From an uncultured Phascolarctobacterium sp. (GTDB lineage: Bacteria > Bacillota > Negativicutes > Acidaminococcales > Acidaminococcaceae), in assembly GCA_900757795.1 (NCBI GenBank), contig CAAEPE010000038.1, positions 1-64,000 on the forward strand: 64,000 nt of DNA, given 5' to 3'. Numbering within the stretch: the first letter of the stretch is position 1; every line of letters begins with the position of its first letter. The notes below the pieces were generated by a model. The model was given only the letters and a program-made list of their open reading frames with translations, searched no databases and had not been told where the DNA came from. Position numbers and translations under genes: made by a program. This document shows positions 25,059-33,893 of the stretch, one piece after another.

Positions 25059-26324
25059 TTACAGCTTGCGCAAATAATTAAGCGCGCTTTGAGCGGCGAT
25101 AGCGCCGTCGTTAGTAGCAGTGACAACCTGACGCAGAACCTTGTCGCAGACGTCGCCTGCACCGTAAATTCCTGGGACATCCGTACTCATATCGCCGTTG
25201 ACAATAATGTAGCCTTTGTCATTAGTAATGTTAAGGCTGCGGCAGAAATTGGTCGCAGGGTCTGCACCAATGTAGGGGAAGAAGCCGCGGCAATCCAGTA
25301 TAACTTCTTCGTTAGTTTGGGTGTTAAGCGCTCTGACCTTGGCTACGCGGCCGTTTGAGGGAATAATTTCTTGGGCAGCATGCCAGGGAAGCACCGTGAT
25401 TTTGGGATGAGCGGCAACCTTTTCTTGAATAATCTGTTCGGCGTTATAGACATTGCTGCGGACGAGAATGGTAATGTGCGAAGCAAATTCTGCCAGATAC
25501 AGGGATTCTTCAAAAGCAGCGTTGCCCGCGCCAACAACTACTACGGGCTTGTTGCGGTAGAAAGCTGCGTCGCAGACAGCACAGAAGCTAACGCCATGAC
25601 CAATAAGTTCGCTTTCGTTAGGAATGTGCAGCAGGCGTTCTACTGTGCCGGTGGCGATAATTACGGCAGGCGCTGTAAAGGTCTGACCGCTGGCGCAGCG
25701 AACATGGCGCAGTTTACCGTCAAGCTCAATACTTTCTGCCTTTTCGTAAAGATAAGCTGTGCCCAGCGTCATAGCCTGCTGATAAATATCATACGCTAAC
25801 TGGGAGCCGTTGACATTTTTGATACCGGGCCAATTTTCAAGCTCAAAGGTTTTTATTAGCTTGCCGCCTGGAGCGAAGCTTTCTAAAACTAAGGTGTTTA
25901 AGCCGGCGCGGCGCGCGTAAATGGCTGCTGTTAAGCCTGCCGCACCGCCGCCGATAATAATTAAATCGTAATTAGCAGGCGGGGCTGCCTCCACCGGAGA
26001 TTCTTCGCCTAAAAGCTTTTCCAAACGCGGCAGCAGACGCTCTTTAGGTAAAAAGCCGCTGTAACGGGCGGCGATTTCGCCGTTTTTAATAAAGAACAGA
26101 CTGGGAATAATGGCAACGTCCATTTCTTCCGTCAACTGTGGTTCCTTATCTATATCAATTTTTACAATGTCCATACGGTCGCCAAGAGCTTTTTCAATAT
26201 CTTCCAGAACATAACCAAGCATTTTGCAGGGACCGCACCAGGTTGCGTAAAAATCAGCGAAAAAAGTTTTTTTCTCCGCCAGCATTTGGCGGAATTCTGC
26301 GGCGTTGGGATGGATAATTGCCAT
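25059..26324 (-). CDS. Thioredoxin-thioredoxin reductase fusion
   Basis: A 421-residue protein. Residues 1-105 are a thioredoxin with active site WCGPCK and cis-Pro in AIIPSLFFI. Residues from about 118 form a full thioredoxin reductase: FAD site IIGGGAAGLTAAIYARRAG, redox pair CAVC, NAD(P) site VVGAGNAAFEESLYLAEF and C-terminal YGAGDVCDK. In the well-known mycobacterial fusion the order is reductase then thioredoxin; here it is reversed. ATG 26324 fits AAGGAG. It follows two YeeE/YedE genes on the same strand, so it may reduce an imported sulfur compound. Confidence 0.93.
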   Translation of the reverse strand: MAIIHPNAAEFRQMLAEKKTFFADFYATWCGPCKMLGYVLEDIEKALGDRMDIVKIDIDKEPQLTEEMDVAIIPSLFFIKNGEIAARYSGFLPKERLLPRLEKLLGEESPVEAAPPANYDLIIIGGGAAGLTAAIYARRAGLNTLVLESFAPGGKLIKTFELENWPGIKNVNGSQLAYDIYQQAMTLGTAYLYEKAESIELDGKLRHVRCASGQTFTAPAVIIATGTVERLLHIPNESELIGHGVSFCAVCDAAFYRNKPVVVVGAGNAAFEESLYLAEFASHITILVRSNVYNAEQIIQEKVAAHPKITVLPWHAAQEIIPSNGRVAKVRALNTQTNEEVILDCRGFFPYIGADPATNFCRSLNITNDKGYIIVNGDMSTDVPGIYGAGDVCDKVLRQVVTATNDGAIAAQSALNYLRKL

Positions 26325-26408
26325 GATAATCACTCCTTATGGTAAAATCAGCGTCTGTAAAAAATTCTGAGATTATTTCTTACTAATATTATATAACAAG
26401 CAGACGCT

Positions 26409-26969
26409 TTATAGTTTGAATTTTGTGGGAAGAAAGTACGAAATAATGATAAAACCTAAACCAAGCAGCAGCAAACCTTCGGCGCCCATAACAAACAGCG
26501 CAGGAAATTTGGGAGAAATTTTGAAAATTGTAAGCTTGCCTAAATTTAACGCTTGGAAAACGCCGGAAGCAACCCAATTACCATAGGTTAAGGAAAAGAG
26601 GAACGCGCCGAACAGACCGCCGGCCACTATGCCCAAAGTTTTGACTTTGTTGGCGTAGGGCAGGGAAGCTACGCTGGTTCCGGGGCAGCTGCCTATTAAA
26701 CCAAAGCCGATGCCGAATATTGCGCCGCCGATGAGTACGCCTGCGTTCATGCTTTTAATGCTGAAATGAGCGGTATCCAAGATACCCAGTAGCGTGCTGC
26801 TGCCGATTAAAACGCTGGCAAAACCGATGCCGTAGAGAATTGTTTTCATCAGCGTTAAATCTTCCAGCCGCAGCATAGCGCGGATATTTTTGCGATTAGC
26901 TGCGCCTGCGTAGTACAATGCAAAACCAAAAGCGCTGCCTAAGATTATGGATAAAATAATTTTACTCAT
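26409..26969 (-). CDS. YeeE/YedE family membrane protein, second half
   Basis: A 186-residue protein with about five helices. The family motif IGFGLIGSCPGTSVASLP carries the conserved Cys. YeeE-type proteins take up thiosulfate or related sulfur compounds through a chain of Cys. Here the usual long protein is split into two genes 2 bases apart. The fusion reductase follows after 84 bp. Confidence 0.88.
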   Translation of the reverse strand: MSKIILSIILGSAFGFALYYAGAANRKNIRAMLRLEDLTLMKTILYGIGFASVLIGSSTLLGILDTAHFSIKSMNAGVLIGGAIFGIGFGLIGSCPGTSVASLPYANKVKTLGIVAGGLFGAFLFSLTYGNWVASGVFQALNLGKLTIFKISPKFPALFVMGAEGLLLLGLGFIIISYFLPTKFKL

Positions 26970-26971
26970 GC

Positions 26972-27523
26972 TTATTTACCTCCTGCCAGATATTTTTTAG
27001 CCAAAATTGCGGTGGGAATAGCCGTTGCGAAAACTGCTGCCGCAAAGACAAAGCCGCTGAAGCTTCCCTGACTTATGCCTGCCATCATATGACCGCTGGT
27101 GCAGCCGTCGGCAAGGCGTGCTCCGTATAAAATAACGGCTCCGCCTAAAAATCCCAAAGCGAATTGCGATAGCTTGCTGCCCTTAGACATAGCGGTGATG
27201 GCTTGCTCTTTTCTGCCTGTAAGCTTAGACGCTGCATATGCGCCCAGAGGAATGGAAAGTACAAAAATAAAATCATAATTAACAAGATTCTGCATGTTGC
27301 CTACCAGTTTACCCTTGCTTTTGGCGTAATAAGCGTTGGTGCTGGTAAATTCTTTAGGCTTGCCGGGAACGGGAGCCGTTACGTCAGCAGCAATGGCGGT
27401 GTGAATTTTGCCGCTAAGCACAGAAAATTGTGTGGAAACGCCCACGGGTTTAATTAAAAATACTGCTAAGAAAAAAACTATACCTAAAAGCGTACCCCCA
27501 AGCAGCCAGTGATTTTTTTTCAT
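26972..27523 (-). CDS. YeeE/YedE family membrane protein, first half
   Basis: A 183-residue protein with an N-terminal helix (WLLGGTLLGIVFFLAVFLI), an extracytoplasmic loop and several further helices. The motif ADGCTSGHMMAGISQGSFSG holds the conserved Cys. ATG 27523 has AAAGGAGG upstream; the open frame to 27712 has no RBS. It is the first gene of a three-gene minus-strand operon. Confidence 0.88.
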   Translation of the reverse strand: MKKNHWLLGGTLLGIVFFLAVFLIKPVGVSTQFSVLSGKIHTAIAADVTAPVPGKPKEFTSTNAYYAKSKGKLVGNMQNLVNYDFIFVLSIPLGAYAASKLTGRKEQAITAMSKGSKLSQFALGFLGGAVILYGARLADGCTSGHMMAGISQGSFSGFVFAAAVFATAIPTAILAKKYLAGGK

Positions 27524-27793
27524 GTTAGTGCCTCCTTTAAAAGTTGCTTTATTTGTTTTTATTATATACAAAAGCAAAAAAATTGTATGTGATAAAGTTA
27601 CATTGAAGGAGAAAAAGGACTCTTTGCCAGCAAGCTTTAATGTAACAATAAATTTACCAATGTTTTTTAAAATTATAGCATATAAATAAGTAGGGAGATG
27701 ACTGCTTGACAAATTTTAAGCAGGATTTATAAGCAATCTAGTAGAATATAAAAAATAGCATTTTGTTATTTTCATCTTGGAAGGAGTATTATC
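27524..27793. other. Divergent intergenic region
   Basis: For the plus gene, TTGACA (27706-27711) and TATAAG (27728-27733) are 16 bp apart. On the minus strand TATAAT (27561-27566) is a possible -10 for the YeeE operon. GTTACATT (27597-27604) and AATGTAAC (27639-27646) form an inverted repeat that could be an operator. No gene is visible. Confidence 0.5.
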
Positions 27794-29023
27794 ATGAAAG
27801 AAACTGTAAAAAAATATCTTGCTGACCATTATGACGATTATGTAAGGGACTTGGAAATTTTAACTAATATAGATTCGGGTAACGGCGACCGCGAGGGCAC
27901 GGAAGCTGCTAATAAATTTGTTGCTGCCAAAATGGCAGAAATCGGCGCGGCTACCGAATTTCGTTATAACGATAGAGCTTGCCACTTAATCAGTCGCTTA
28001 CAAGGCAATGGCAAATATACTATTTTACTTATTGCGCATGTGGACACGGTTTTCAAAAGAGGCGAGGCTGCCCGCCGTCCTTTCCGCGTGGATGAAAATA
28101 ATTTTGCTTGGGGACCCGGTGTTGGAGATGATAAGGCTACGGTTGTAGAAGTAATTTACGGCTTAAAAGCTTTAAAAGCAGCAGGCTTTGATAATTTTAA
28201 GGAGATTATTTATTATACTAACGGCGAAGAAGAGGGCGGTTCTAAAACGGCAGAGGATATTGTTGCCGAATTAAGCCGGCAGTCCGATTTTGCTATTTTG
28301 ATGGACGTAGCGCGTCCAAATTGGGGCATTGTTACGCAACGCAAAGGCAGCGCTAAATACCGCATTGAAGTTACCGGCAAGGGCGGGCATCACGGCAACG
28401 CTTCGCAGGAGTGCTCCAATGCTATTCATCAGTTAGCTTATACCATTACCGAACTGCATAAGCTGGCAAGTCCTATGCCCGGTCATCCGGATGATTTTAC
28501 CGGAGAAGCCTTAAAAAAACGCGGTATTGTAGACGCAGGCCAGTTTATTCCACTAAACACTGTCAACGTTGGCGTGATTGGCTCCAATAATGATAAAATC
28601 AGCGTCATTCCCGGCGACGCTTTTTGCGAAGTAAATATTCGCTGCTTTACTATTGAAGAGCAGGAGCGTATCGACAGGGAAGTAAAAGCTCTGGCAGATA
28701 AAATTGTGGTTGATGGAACCTCTATAAAGGTCACAGGCGGTATTGTAACCGGACCTATGCAGAAAACTGCGCAGGCACAAAAAATGGTAGATGTTTATAA
28801 ACGTATTGTAAAAGAAGAATTTGGCGGTGAGGTCAGCGAATGGGTAGCAGGCGGCTTGACTGATGGTAATCGTACTGCGAAATATGTACCTACCCTTGAT
28901 GCTTTGGGCGTAGAAAATTACGACGAGCATACCGACCATGAATCCGTAGATTTAAACACAGCTGTGCCGCGTACAACCGCTTTTGCTTTGACCTTAGCAG
29001 AGTTGACGGCAATCTGGCCTTAA
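27794..29023 (+). CDS. M20 family metallopeptidase (carboxypeptidase G2-like)
   Basis: A 409-residue zinc peptidase. Ligands are visible in IAHVDTVF (His and Asp), GVGDDKAT (bridging Asp) and TNGEEEGG (catalytic Glu pair); HTDHESVD near the end gives the last His. The dimerisation domain lies between (EVTGKGGHHGNASQ). There is no signal peptide, so it acts on peptides or folate-like conjugates in the cytoplasm. AAGGAG precedes the ATG. Confidence 0.88.
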   Translation: MKETVKKYLADHYDDYVRDLEILTNIDSGNGDREGTEAANKFVAAKMAEIGAATEFRYNDRACHLISRLQGNGKYTILLIAHVDTVFKRGEAARRPFRVDENNFAWGPGVGDDKATVVEVIYGLKALKAAGFDNFKEIIYYTNGEEEGGSKTAEDIVAELSRQSDFAILMDVARPNWGIVTQRKGSAKYRIEVTGKGGHHGNASQECSNAIHQLAYTITELHKLASPMPGHPDDFTGEALKKRGIVDAGQFIPLNTVNVGVIGSNNDKISVIPGDAFCEVNIRCFTIEEQERIDREVKALADKIVVDGTSIKVTGGIVTGPMQKTAQAQKMVDVYKRIVKEEFGGEVSEWVAGGLTDGNRTAKYVPTLDALGVENYDEHTDHESVDLNTAVPRTTAFALTLAELTAIWP

Positions 29024-29104
29024 TAATTTTGCATCAATTGAGTTTATTCATATGTCAGAAAAAGGCTTATAATGAGTATATTCTTAAATAATGGAGGACT
29101 ACTT

Positions 29105-29920
29105 ATGACGAATCTAAATAAAGCCTTGACTATTGCCGGCAGCGATACCAGCGGCGGCGCAGGTATGCAAGCAGATTTAAAAACTATGGAGGAGCTGGGT
29201 GTTTTTGGCATGACGGCTCTGACTTGTATTGTAACTATGCACCCAACTACCTGGAAACACAGTGTGTTTCCGCTGCCGATTGATTTGGTTGAAAAGCAGC
29301 TGGTAACGGCGATTGAAGGCGTTGGTATTAACGCCATGAAAACCGGTATGCTGGGTAGTGCTGCTTTGGTAGAAGCGGTAGCTGCGGCTATTGATAAATA
29401 TGCCTTGCAAAATGTAGTTATTGACCCGGTGATGGTCTGCAAGGGCTGTGATTTGATTTTAGTTCCCGATGCCGCTCAAGCTATTAAGGAGCTGTTGCTG
29501 CCGCGCTGCGACATTATTACGCCTAATACGGTAGAGGCGGCGTATCTTGCAGATATGCCGGAGGTTAAAACTGCGGTGCAAATTCGCGAAGCAGCAGAGC
29601 GCATTCTTGCTGCCGGAGCTAAAAACGTAGTAATTAAAGGGGGCGAGCGGCTTGCCGACGATGCAGCCATAGATGTTTTTTATGATGGAAAGGAATTTTT
29701 AGAAATGGCTGTTCCTAAAATTTATCCTTCCTATAATCATGGCGCAGGCTGTACCTTCTCCGCTGCTATTACTGCTGGCTTGGCCAACGGTATGACCATG
29801 AAAGAAGCAGTGAAGCAGGCAAAAGCTTTTGTTACCGCTGCCTTAAGGTATGGTTTCCCTATCAATACTATTGTCGGCTGCACTAATCATACCGCTTATA
29901 AAAAATACGGCGCTTGCTAA
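29105..29920 (+). CDS. Pyridoxal/hydroxymethylpyrimidine kinase (ThiD/PdxK family)
   Basis: A 271-residue ribokinase-fold enzyme. AGSDTSGGAGMQADLKTMEE is the substrate side, DPVMVCKGCD the central motif and NHGAGCTFSAAITAGLA the anion hole. The GAGCTFSAA form and the Cys-containing lid resemble the B. subtilis-type pyridoxal kinase more than ThiD, so vitamin B6 salvage is favoured. No thi genes are near. ATG 29105 is chosen for its GGAGG; an upstream codon at 29072 is not supported. Confidence 0.85.
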   Translation: MTNLNKALTIAGSDTSGGAGMQADLKTMEELGVFGMTALTCIVTMHPTTWKHSVFPLPIDLVEKQLVTAIEGVGINAMKTGMLGSAALVEAVAAAIDKYALQNVVIDPVMVCKGCDLILVPDAAQAIKELLLPRCDIITPNTVEAAYLADMPEVKTAVQIREAAERILAAGAKNVVIKGGERLADDAAIDVFYDGKEFLEMAVPKIYPSYNHGAGCTFSAAITAGLANGMTMKEAVKQAKAFVTAALRYGFPINTIVGCTNHTAYKKYGAC

Positions 29921-29978
29921 ATTGTTTAAGAAATATTTTGCAAGTATCATGACATCAGGTTAGAACAGGAGAAAGATT

Positions 29979-30392
29979 ATGTGGATTATATTTGCTTTAT
30001 TATCAGCTGTTTTTGCAGCATTGACTTCGATTTTTGCGAAAATTGGTATTGAAAATGTTAACTCTAATTTGGCTACGGCAATTCGTACGGTAGTAGTACT
30101 ATTGATGGCTTGGCTGATAGTTTTTGCTACCGGTAAGCACCAACAGCTTGCGGATATCACTAGTAAAAGCTGGCTCTTTTTGGTGCTAAGCGGTTTGGCG
30201 ACAGGCTTTTCATGGCTATGTTATTTTTATGCTTTGCAGATTGGCGAAGCAAGCAAGGTAGTGCCTGTTGACAAATTCAGCGTGGTTATTACTATGGTGA
30301 TGGCGTTCTTTATTTTAGGAGAGACTGTAACGCTGAAAACAATTATCGGCGGCTTGTTGATTACTGCCGGGACGTTAGTTTTAATATTTTAA
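29979..30392 (+). CDS. Half-size EamA (DMT) family membrane protein
   Basis: A 137-residue protein with five hydrophobic helices and the EamA ending SVVITMVMAFFILGETVTLK. Usual EamA transporters have two such repeats; this single-repeat form must dimerise to transport. Substrate unknown. Confidence 0.85.
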   Translation: MWIIFALLSAVFAALTSIFAKIGIENVNSNLATAIRTVVVLLMAWLIVFATGKHQQLADITSKSWLFLVLSGLATGFSWLCYFYALQIGEASKVVPVDKFSVVITMVMAFFILGETVTLKTIIGGLLITAGTLVLIF

Positions 30393-30396
30393 CAAC

Positions 30397-30428
30397 AAAA
30401 AAGCGGGCGTAAAAACGTCCGCTTTTTT
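30397..30428 (+). terminator. Bidirectional terminator
   Basis: A 14-bp stem AAAAAAGCGGGCGT/ACGTCCGCTTTTTT with one G-U pair, between convergent genes. Confidence 0.93.
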
Positions 30429-30449
30429 ATTGCATTATTTTCTAATCGG

Positions 30450-31862
30450 TTAAATATAATTAAATAATTTCCAAAAGGTCATACAAGCATATCCTAAGCA
30501 GCTGACCAATATCATACACATGATGGAAAGCTTCACGCCATATCGCATTAAATCATCAGGATTGAGACCATAGGTAACGCCAACAGCGCGGGTGCTTACG
30601 GGAAGAATAAATGCGCAATTAACGGCTACAATAGAAATTAAAATATAGGGAATAGGATTAACCCCCAGAGCTTTAGTTATGCTTTCTACTACTGGTATAG
30701 AAATAGACGCTGCCGCAGTGTTGCTGCTGATTTCCGTTAGAAAGGTAGCAAATATAGTTAAACTAAAAATCGTTTCTATGCCGCCGTTTAAAGGTAGTAA
30801 GGTGATTACTTTGGCAATAGCTTCCGCCGCGCCGGTATCTGTAATTAGTTTGCCTAAAGCTAAGCCGCCGGAGAAAAGAAAAATCATACCCCACATAATA
30901 CCTTTTTCTGCTTCCTTCCAAGTAAGCAGCAGCTGGCCCGTTTCATTACGCATAACAAAGGTCAGCATTCCAAAGCAAAAGAACACATAGGCTGGCTTCA
31001 TCAAGGGCAGATAGCTTACATAAAGCGGACGTATGAAAGCCAAAAACGTAGCTAGAACAAACAGCCATAATCCTAGCTTTTCTCCCTTTTTCATTGGTCC
31101 CAGTTTAGTATAAACAGAACGGAAATATTCCTTGCTGCCCTCTAAATATTTTACAGGCATAGGCATATGCAGCAAAAAAACTAAAATAAACAGCAAAATA
31201 ATAAACAGCAAGGGTAAAAAGCGGATAATCCAATCAATGTACATCAATTCTTTGCCTGTTAATTTTTCTAAATAGCTGATAGCTACTAAATTAGACGCAC
31301 CGCCTAAAGGGGAACCGAAGCCGCCAAAGCCTGCGCCCCAAACTAATGCCAATAAAATAGGCGTAGCAACGGGATTGTTGGTAATTTGTTCTTGACCAAG
31401 AAATTTTAGCATGCTGACTGCCACCGGCACTAAAATCATAACTACGACTACATTGGGTAAAAAGATAGATAATACTGTTGCGGCAACCAACCACACAGCA
31501 ATCTGCTGCTTCATAGATGTACCAATACCGCAAAGGCATTTAATCGCCAAACGTTTATCTAAATGCGTTTTTTCCCATACTAGGCTGATAAGATCGCTGC
31601 CCACTAAAAGGACCACGATTTCCGAAAAATATTTGCTGATGATACCGTCCATAGGTACCATTCCGAAAAAAGCATTGATGGGAATAGGCAAAAGTGCCGT
31701 AACGGCAATGTTTACGGGACGCAACACCCACCACAGGCCCATCCAGCAGATTGTCGCGATAGCGGCTGCTTGTTTAAAGGGAATTATCTGCGCTAAAATA
31801 AGCAGTACTGTTAAAAATAATAATGGGCCGGCTAAGGTGTTTAGCGAACGGAATTTTTTCAT
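30450..31862 (-). CDS. DASS/SLC13 family sodium:anion symporter
   Basis: A 470-residue protein with about eleven helices. Two family hallmarks are present: SPLGGASNLVAISYLE in the middle and the SNT motif in TEISSNTAAASISIPVVES. Members import dicarboxylates or sulfate with sodium. For a Phascolarctobacterium-like cell living on succinate, a dicarboxylate is attractive but unproven. A LysR regulator is divergent. GGAG precedes the ATG. Confidence 0.9.
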   Translation of the reverse strand: MKKFRSLNTLAGPLLFLTVLLILAQIIPFKQAAAIATICWMGLWWVLRPVNIAVTALLPIPINAFFGMVPMDGIISKYFSEIVVLLVGSDLISLVWEKTHLDKRLAIKCLCGIGTSMKQQIAVWLVAATVLSIFLPNVVVVMILVPVAVSMLKFLGQEQITNNPVATPILLALVWGAGFGGFGSPLGGASNLVAISYLEKLTGKELMYIDWIIRFLPLLFIILLFILVFLLHMPMPVKYLEGSKEYFRSVYTKLGPMKKGEKLGLWLFVLATFLAFIRPLYVSYLPLMKPAYVFFCFGMLTFVMRNETGQLLLTWKEAEKGIMWGMIFLFSGGLALGKLITDTGAAEAIAKVITLLPLNGGIETIFSLTIFATFLTEISSNTAAASISIPVVESITKALGVNPIPYILISIVAVNCAFILPVSTRAVGVTYGLNPDDLMRYGVKLSIMCMILVSCLGYACMTFWKLFNYI

Positions 31863-31883
31863 GGCTACATCTCCTAAGAAGCA

Positions 31884-31910
31884 TTTACTTTATTATATTC
31901 TTAGAGTAAA
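31884..31910. promoter_or_regulatory. Candidate LysR operator
   Basis: TTTACT (31884-31889) and AGTAAA (31905-31910) are inverted with 15 bp between, in the divergent promoter region. It contains the dyad spacing usual for LysR sites. Confidence 0.5.
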
Positions 31911-31971
31911 ATTAAGTAAAATATTTTAATTTGATTTATTTAATCATTTTTTACTATATTAGGAGCACATT

Positions 31972-32856
31972 ATGGATTTTGATTTTTATCGTAATTTTAT
32001 CGTGGTTGCCGAAACAGGCAATATTAGCGCCGCAGCTAAAAAGCTGGCTATTGTACAGCCAGCCCTTAGCGCGCAAATTAAAACTTTAGAAAAATATTAT
32101 CAAATTCGGCTTTTTAAGACCTGCCGCGGCAAGCGTCATATTGAGCTTACCGAAGCAGGTGAAGCTTTTTTAAAGCAGGCCAAGCTGCTTTGTTCAGCTG
32201 AGGACAGCATCAATCTTTCCATGCAGGCTTTTAGCAAGCAAGCCAGCGGCACTTTGCGCTTTAGTGTTTCCTATGCAAGCAGCGAATATTTTTTGAATAA
32301 TTTTATTATTCCTTTTGCTATACAGCAGCCGCAGATAAATTTTCAATTTCATAATGCTACCGTTATGGAACAGCTAAAGCAGCTTAACCAAGGACTAATT
32401 GATTTTGGCTTTGCCAATGCGCCTTTACCACACTCAGAGGAAATAACTGCCGTAAAAATTAAAATGGAATATTTCTATGCCGTTTACAGCAAAAAGCTAA
32501 AGCTTCCTTGGTCTGATAAAACGGTTTTAACTCCGTCTGCTTTGCAGGATTTGCCGCTTTGCTGCAATTATGGCAGCTACAGTTTGCTGCGCAGCGTTTG
32601 TCAGAGCTATGGCTTTCAGCCTAAAATATCGTTTATTTCTACAACTTCTTTAGATGCTGTTACTTTTGCTGCCAGCGGCTTAGGTATAGCTATTGTTGCT
32701 GCACTGCCTAATGATCCCGTAAACGAAAATATGCTGCGTCTGCCTATTGATGACAGCAAGCTGACTTTTTCTCAAAGCCTTTATTGGAGCAACAAGAATA
32801 GATTATCGCCGGCAGCAGAATTGTTTTTAAAATTTTTCTACGGCAGGGAATTTTAA
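31972..32856 (+). CDS. LysR family transcriptional regulator
   Basis: A 294-residue regulator with the N-terminal winged helix-turn-helix (VVAETGNISAAAKKLAIVQP then ALSAQIKTLEKYY) and a periplasmic-binding-like effector domain. It is divergent from the DASS transporter and probably controls it in response to the substrate. It ends one base before the stop of the convergent unknown gene. Confidence 0.93.
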   Translation: MDFDFYRNFIVVAETGNISAAAKKLAIVQPALSAQIKTLEKYYQIRLFKTCRGKRHIELTEAGEAFLKQAKLLCSAEDSINLSMQAFSKQASGTLRFSVSYASSEYFLNNFIIPFAIQQPQINFQFHNATVMEQLKQLNQGLIDFGFANAPLPHSEEITAVKIKMEYFYAVYSKKLKLPWSDKTVLTPSALQDLPLCCNYGSYSLLRSVCQSYGFQPKISFISTTSLDAVTFAASGLGIAIVAALPNDPVNENMLRLPIDDSKLTFSQSLYWSNKNRLSPAAELFLKFFYGREF

Positions 32857-32857
32857 A

Positions 32858-33544
32858 TTAAAAATAGCATTTTGCTTGCGGCTCATCTGCTGCCAAAAGC
32901 TGCCTTAGCAGCGAGAAATCACTATCTATAAAATTTATCTGCTGATATCTTTGCTGCAAATAAATGATAAATTCCTGCAAGTGATTGCATTCGACAACAT
33001 GGCTGTTGGCTAAATATTGACTGATAACATTATTGATTAGCGCAATAACGCTGCTGTCTATACTTTCTTGTGGGCAGGCATAAAGCTGCAGAAACACTTC
33101 TTTAAAGCCGTAAGGCATGGGACAAGAGCAGATTTTTTGCATACTGACAAATAAGCGTGCATACGCTAAAAGATTGCGCATTTCTTGATTAATTTTGTTT
33201 GGCGCAGCGGTGCGCGTTTTTTGTTTATAGGCAAAAACGCTGAATTTAGGCGGCAAAGATAATTGCCAATTCTTTAGTAATGTCTTGCCTGTTGGTACTG
33301 AAAAAACAGGATAATAAAGCTTTAAATTTGTCATATCCCGGACTTTAAGGGTTATGGCTGTGTTGTGCAGTTTTCTGCCGCCGTACATCCAGCTGTAAAC
33401 TGTCTGTCCGGGAGCTAAATCTTCGTAGGCCTCTACTTCTACTCTAAAATAGCGCGGAATATTTAGGCGTAGCTGCTGATTTTTACAAAACTTGGTGATA
33501 AATAAATTAACCTCTTTACCGGATGCCATAATATAATCATTCAT
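32858..33544 (-). CDS. Unknown cytoplasmic protein
   Basis: A 228-residue protein without signal peptide or membrane helix, rich in Gln, Leu and Cys. The N-terminal half has a beta-like region (YFRVEVEAYEDLAPGQTVYS); the second half is helical. AAAGGAG lies 12 bases before ATG 33544; a TTG at 33547 is possible. It is divergent from the activase operon and shares its control region. I recognise no family. Confidence 0.7.
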   Translation of the reverse strand: MNDYIMASGKEVNLFITKFCKNQQLRLNIPRYFRVEVEAYEDLAPGQTVYSWMYGGRKLHNTAITLKVRDMTNLKLYYPVFSVPTGKTLLKNWQLSLPPKFSVFAYKQKTRTAAPNKINQEMRNLLAYARLFVSMQKICSCPMPYGFKEVFLQLYACPQESIDSSVIALINNVISQYLANSHVVECNHLQEFIIYLQQRYQQINFIDSDFSLLRQLLAADEPQAKCYF

Positions 33545-33893
33545 CAATTAACACAACTCCTTTGTTGATTGGCAGAACCATCCGCGTATTTTTTTACTGC
33601 ATTGTTAGTAAATAATGGGCCCACAATATTTACTTCGCTTGTATTATACACTTTTATTGAAAAAAAGCTATGGACAAAGTGCACAAAATTTAAAAGTTTT
33701 TTTGTGCACTTTGCACAAAAAAATTTTGACAGCAAAAAATTACGGCTTTTAAGCTTCAAAAAATGAAAAGTTTTCAATTTTTTTACTTTTTTATTTTCTA
33801 AGCATTTTACTAATTAGCTTTAAAGTATTAAAATATAAGATGAAAAAGTATTGATTTGTTTCTACTGAGTTGAATCAACTTTCGGAGGTCATT
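33545..33893. other. AT-rich divergent control region with nested palindromes
   Basis: CAAAGTGCACAAAA (33675-33688) and TTTTGTGCACTTTG (33700-33713) form a perfect 14-bp inverted repeat. A second dyad, TTTGTGCA-CTT-TGCACAAA (33701-33719), overlaps its right arm. On the minus strand TATAAT (33643-33648) is the likely -10 of the unknown gene, so the dyads lie at and above its -35. AGTTGA-A-TCAACT (33868-33880) sits just before the activase RBS. Short ORFs in this gap are not credible. Confidence 0.6.

Noticed and set aside
33569..33766. Short ORFs in the divergent region
   Set aside because: They cover the palindromes and AT tracts, with no start signal.
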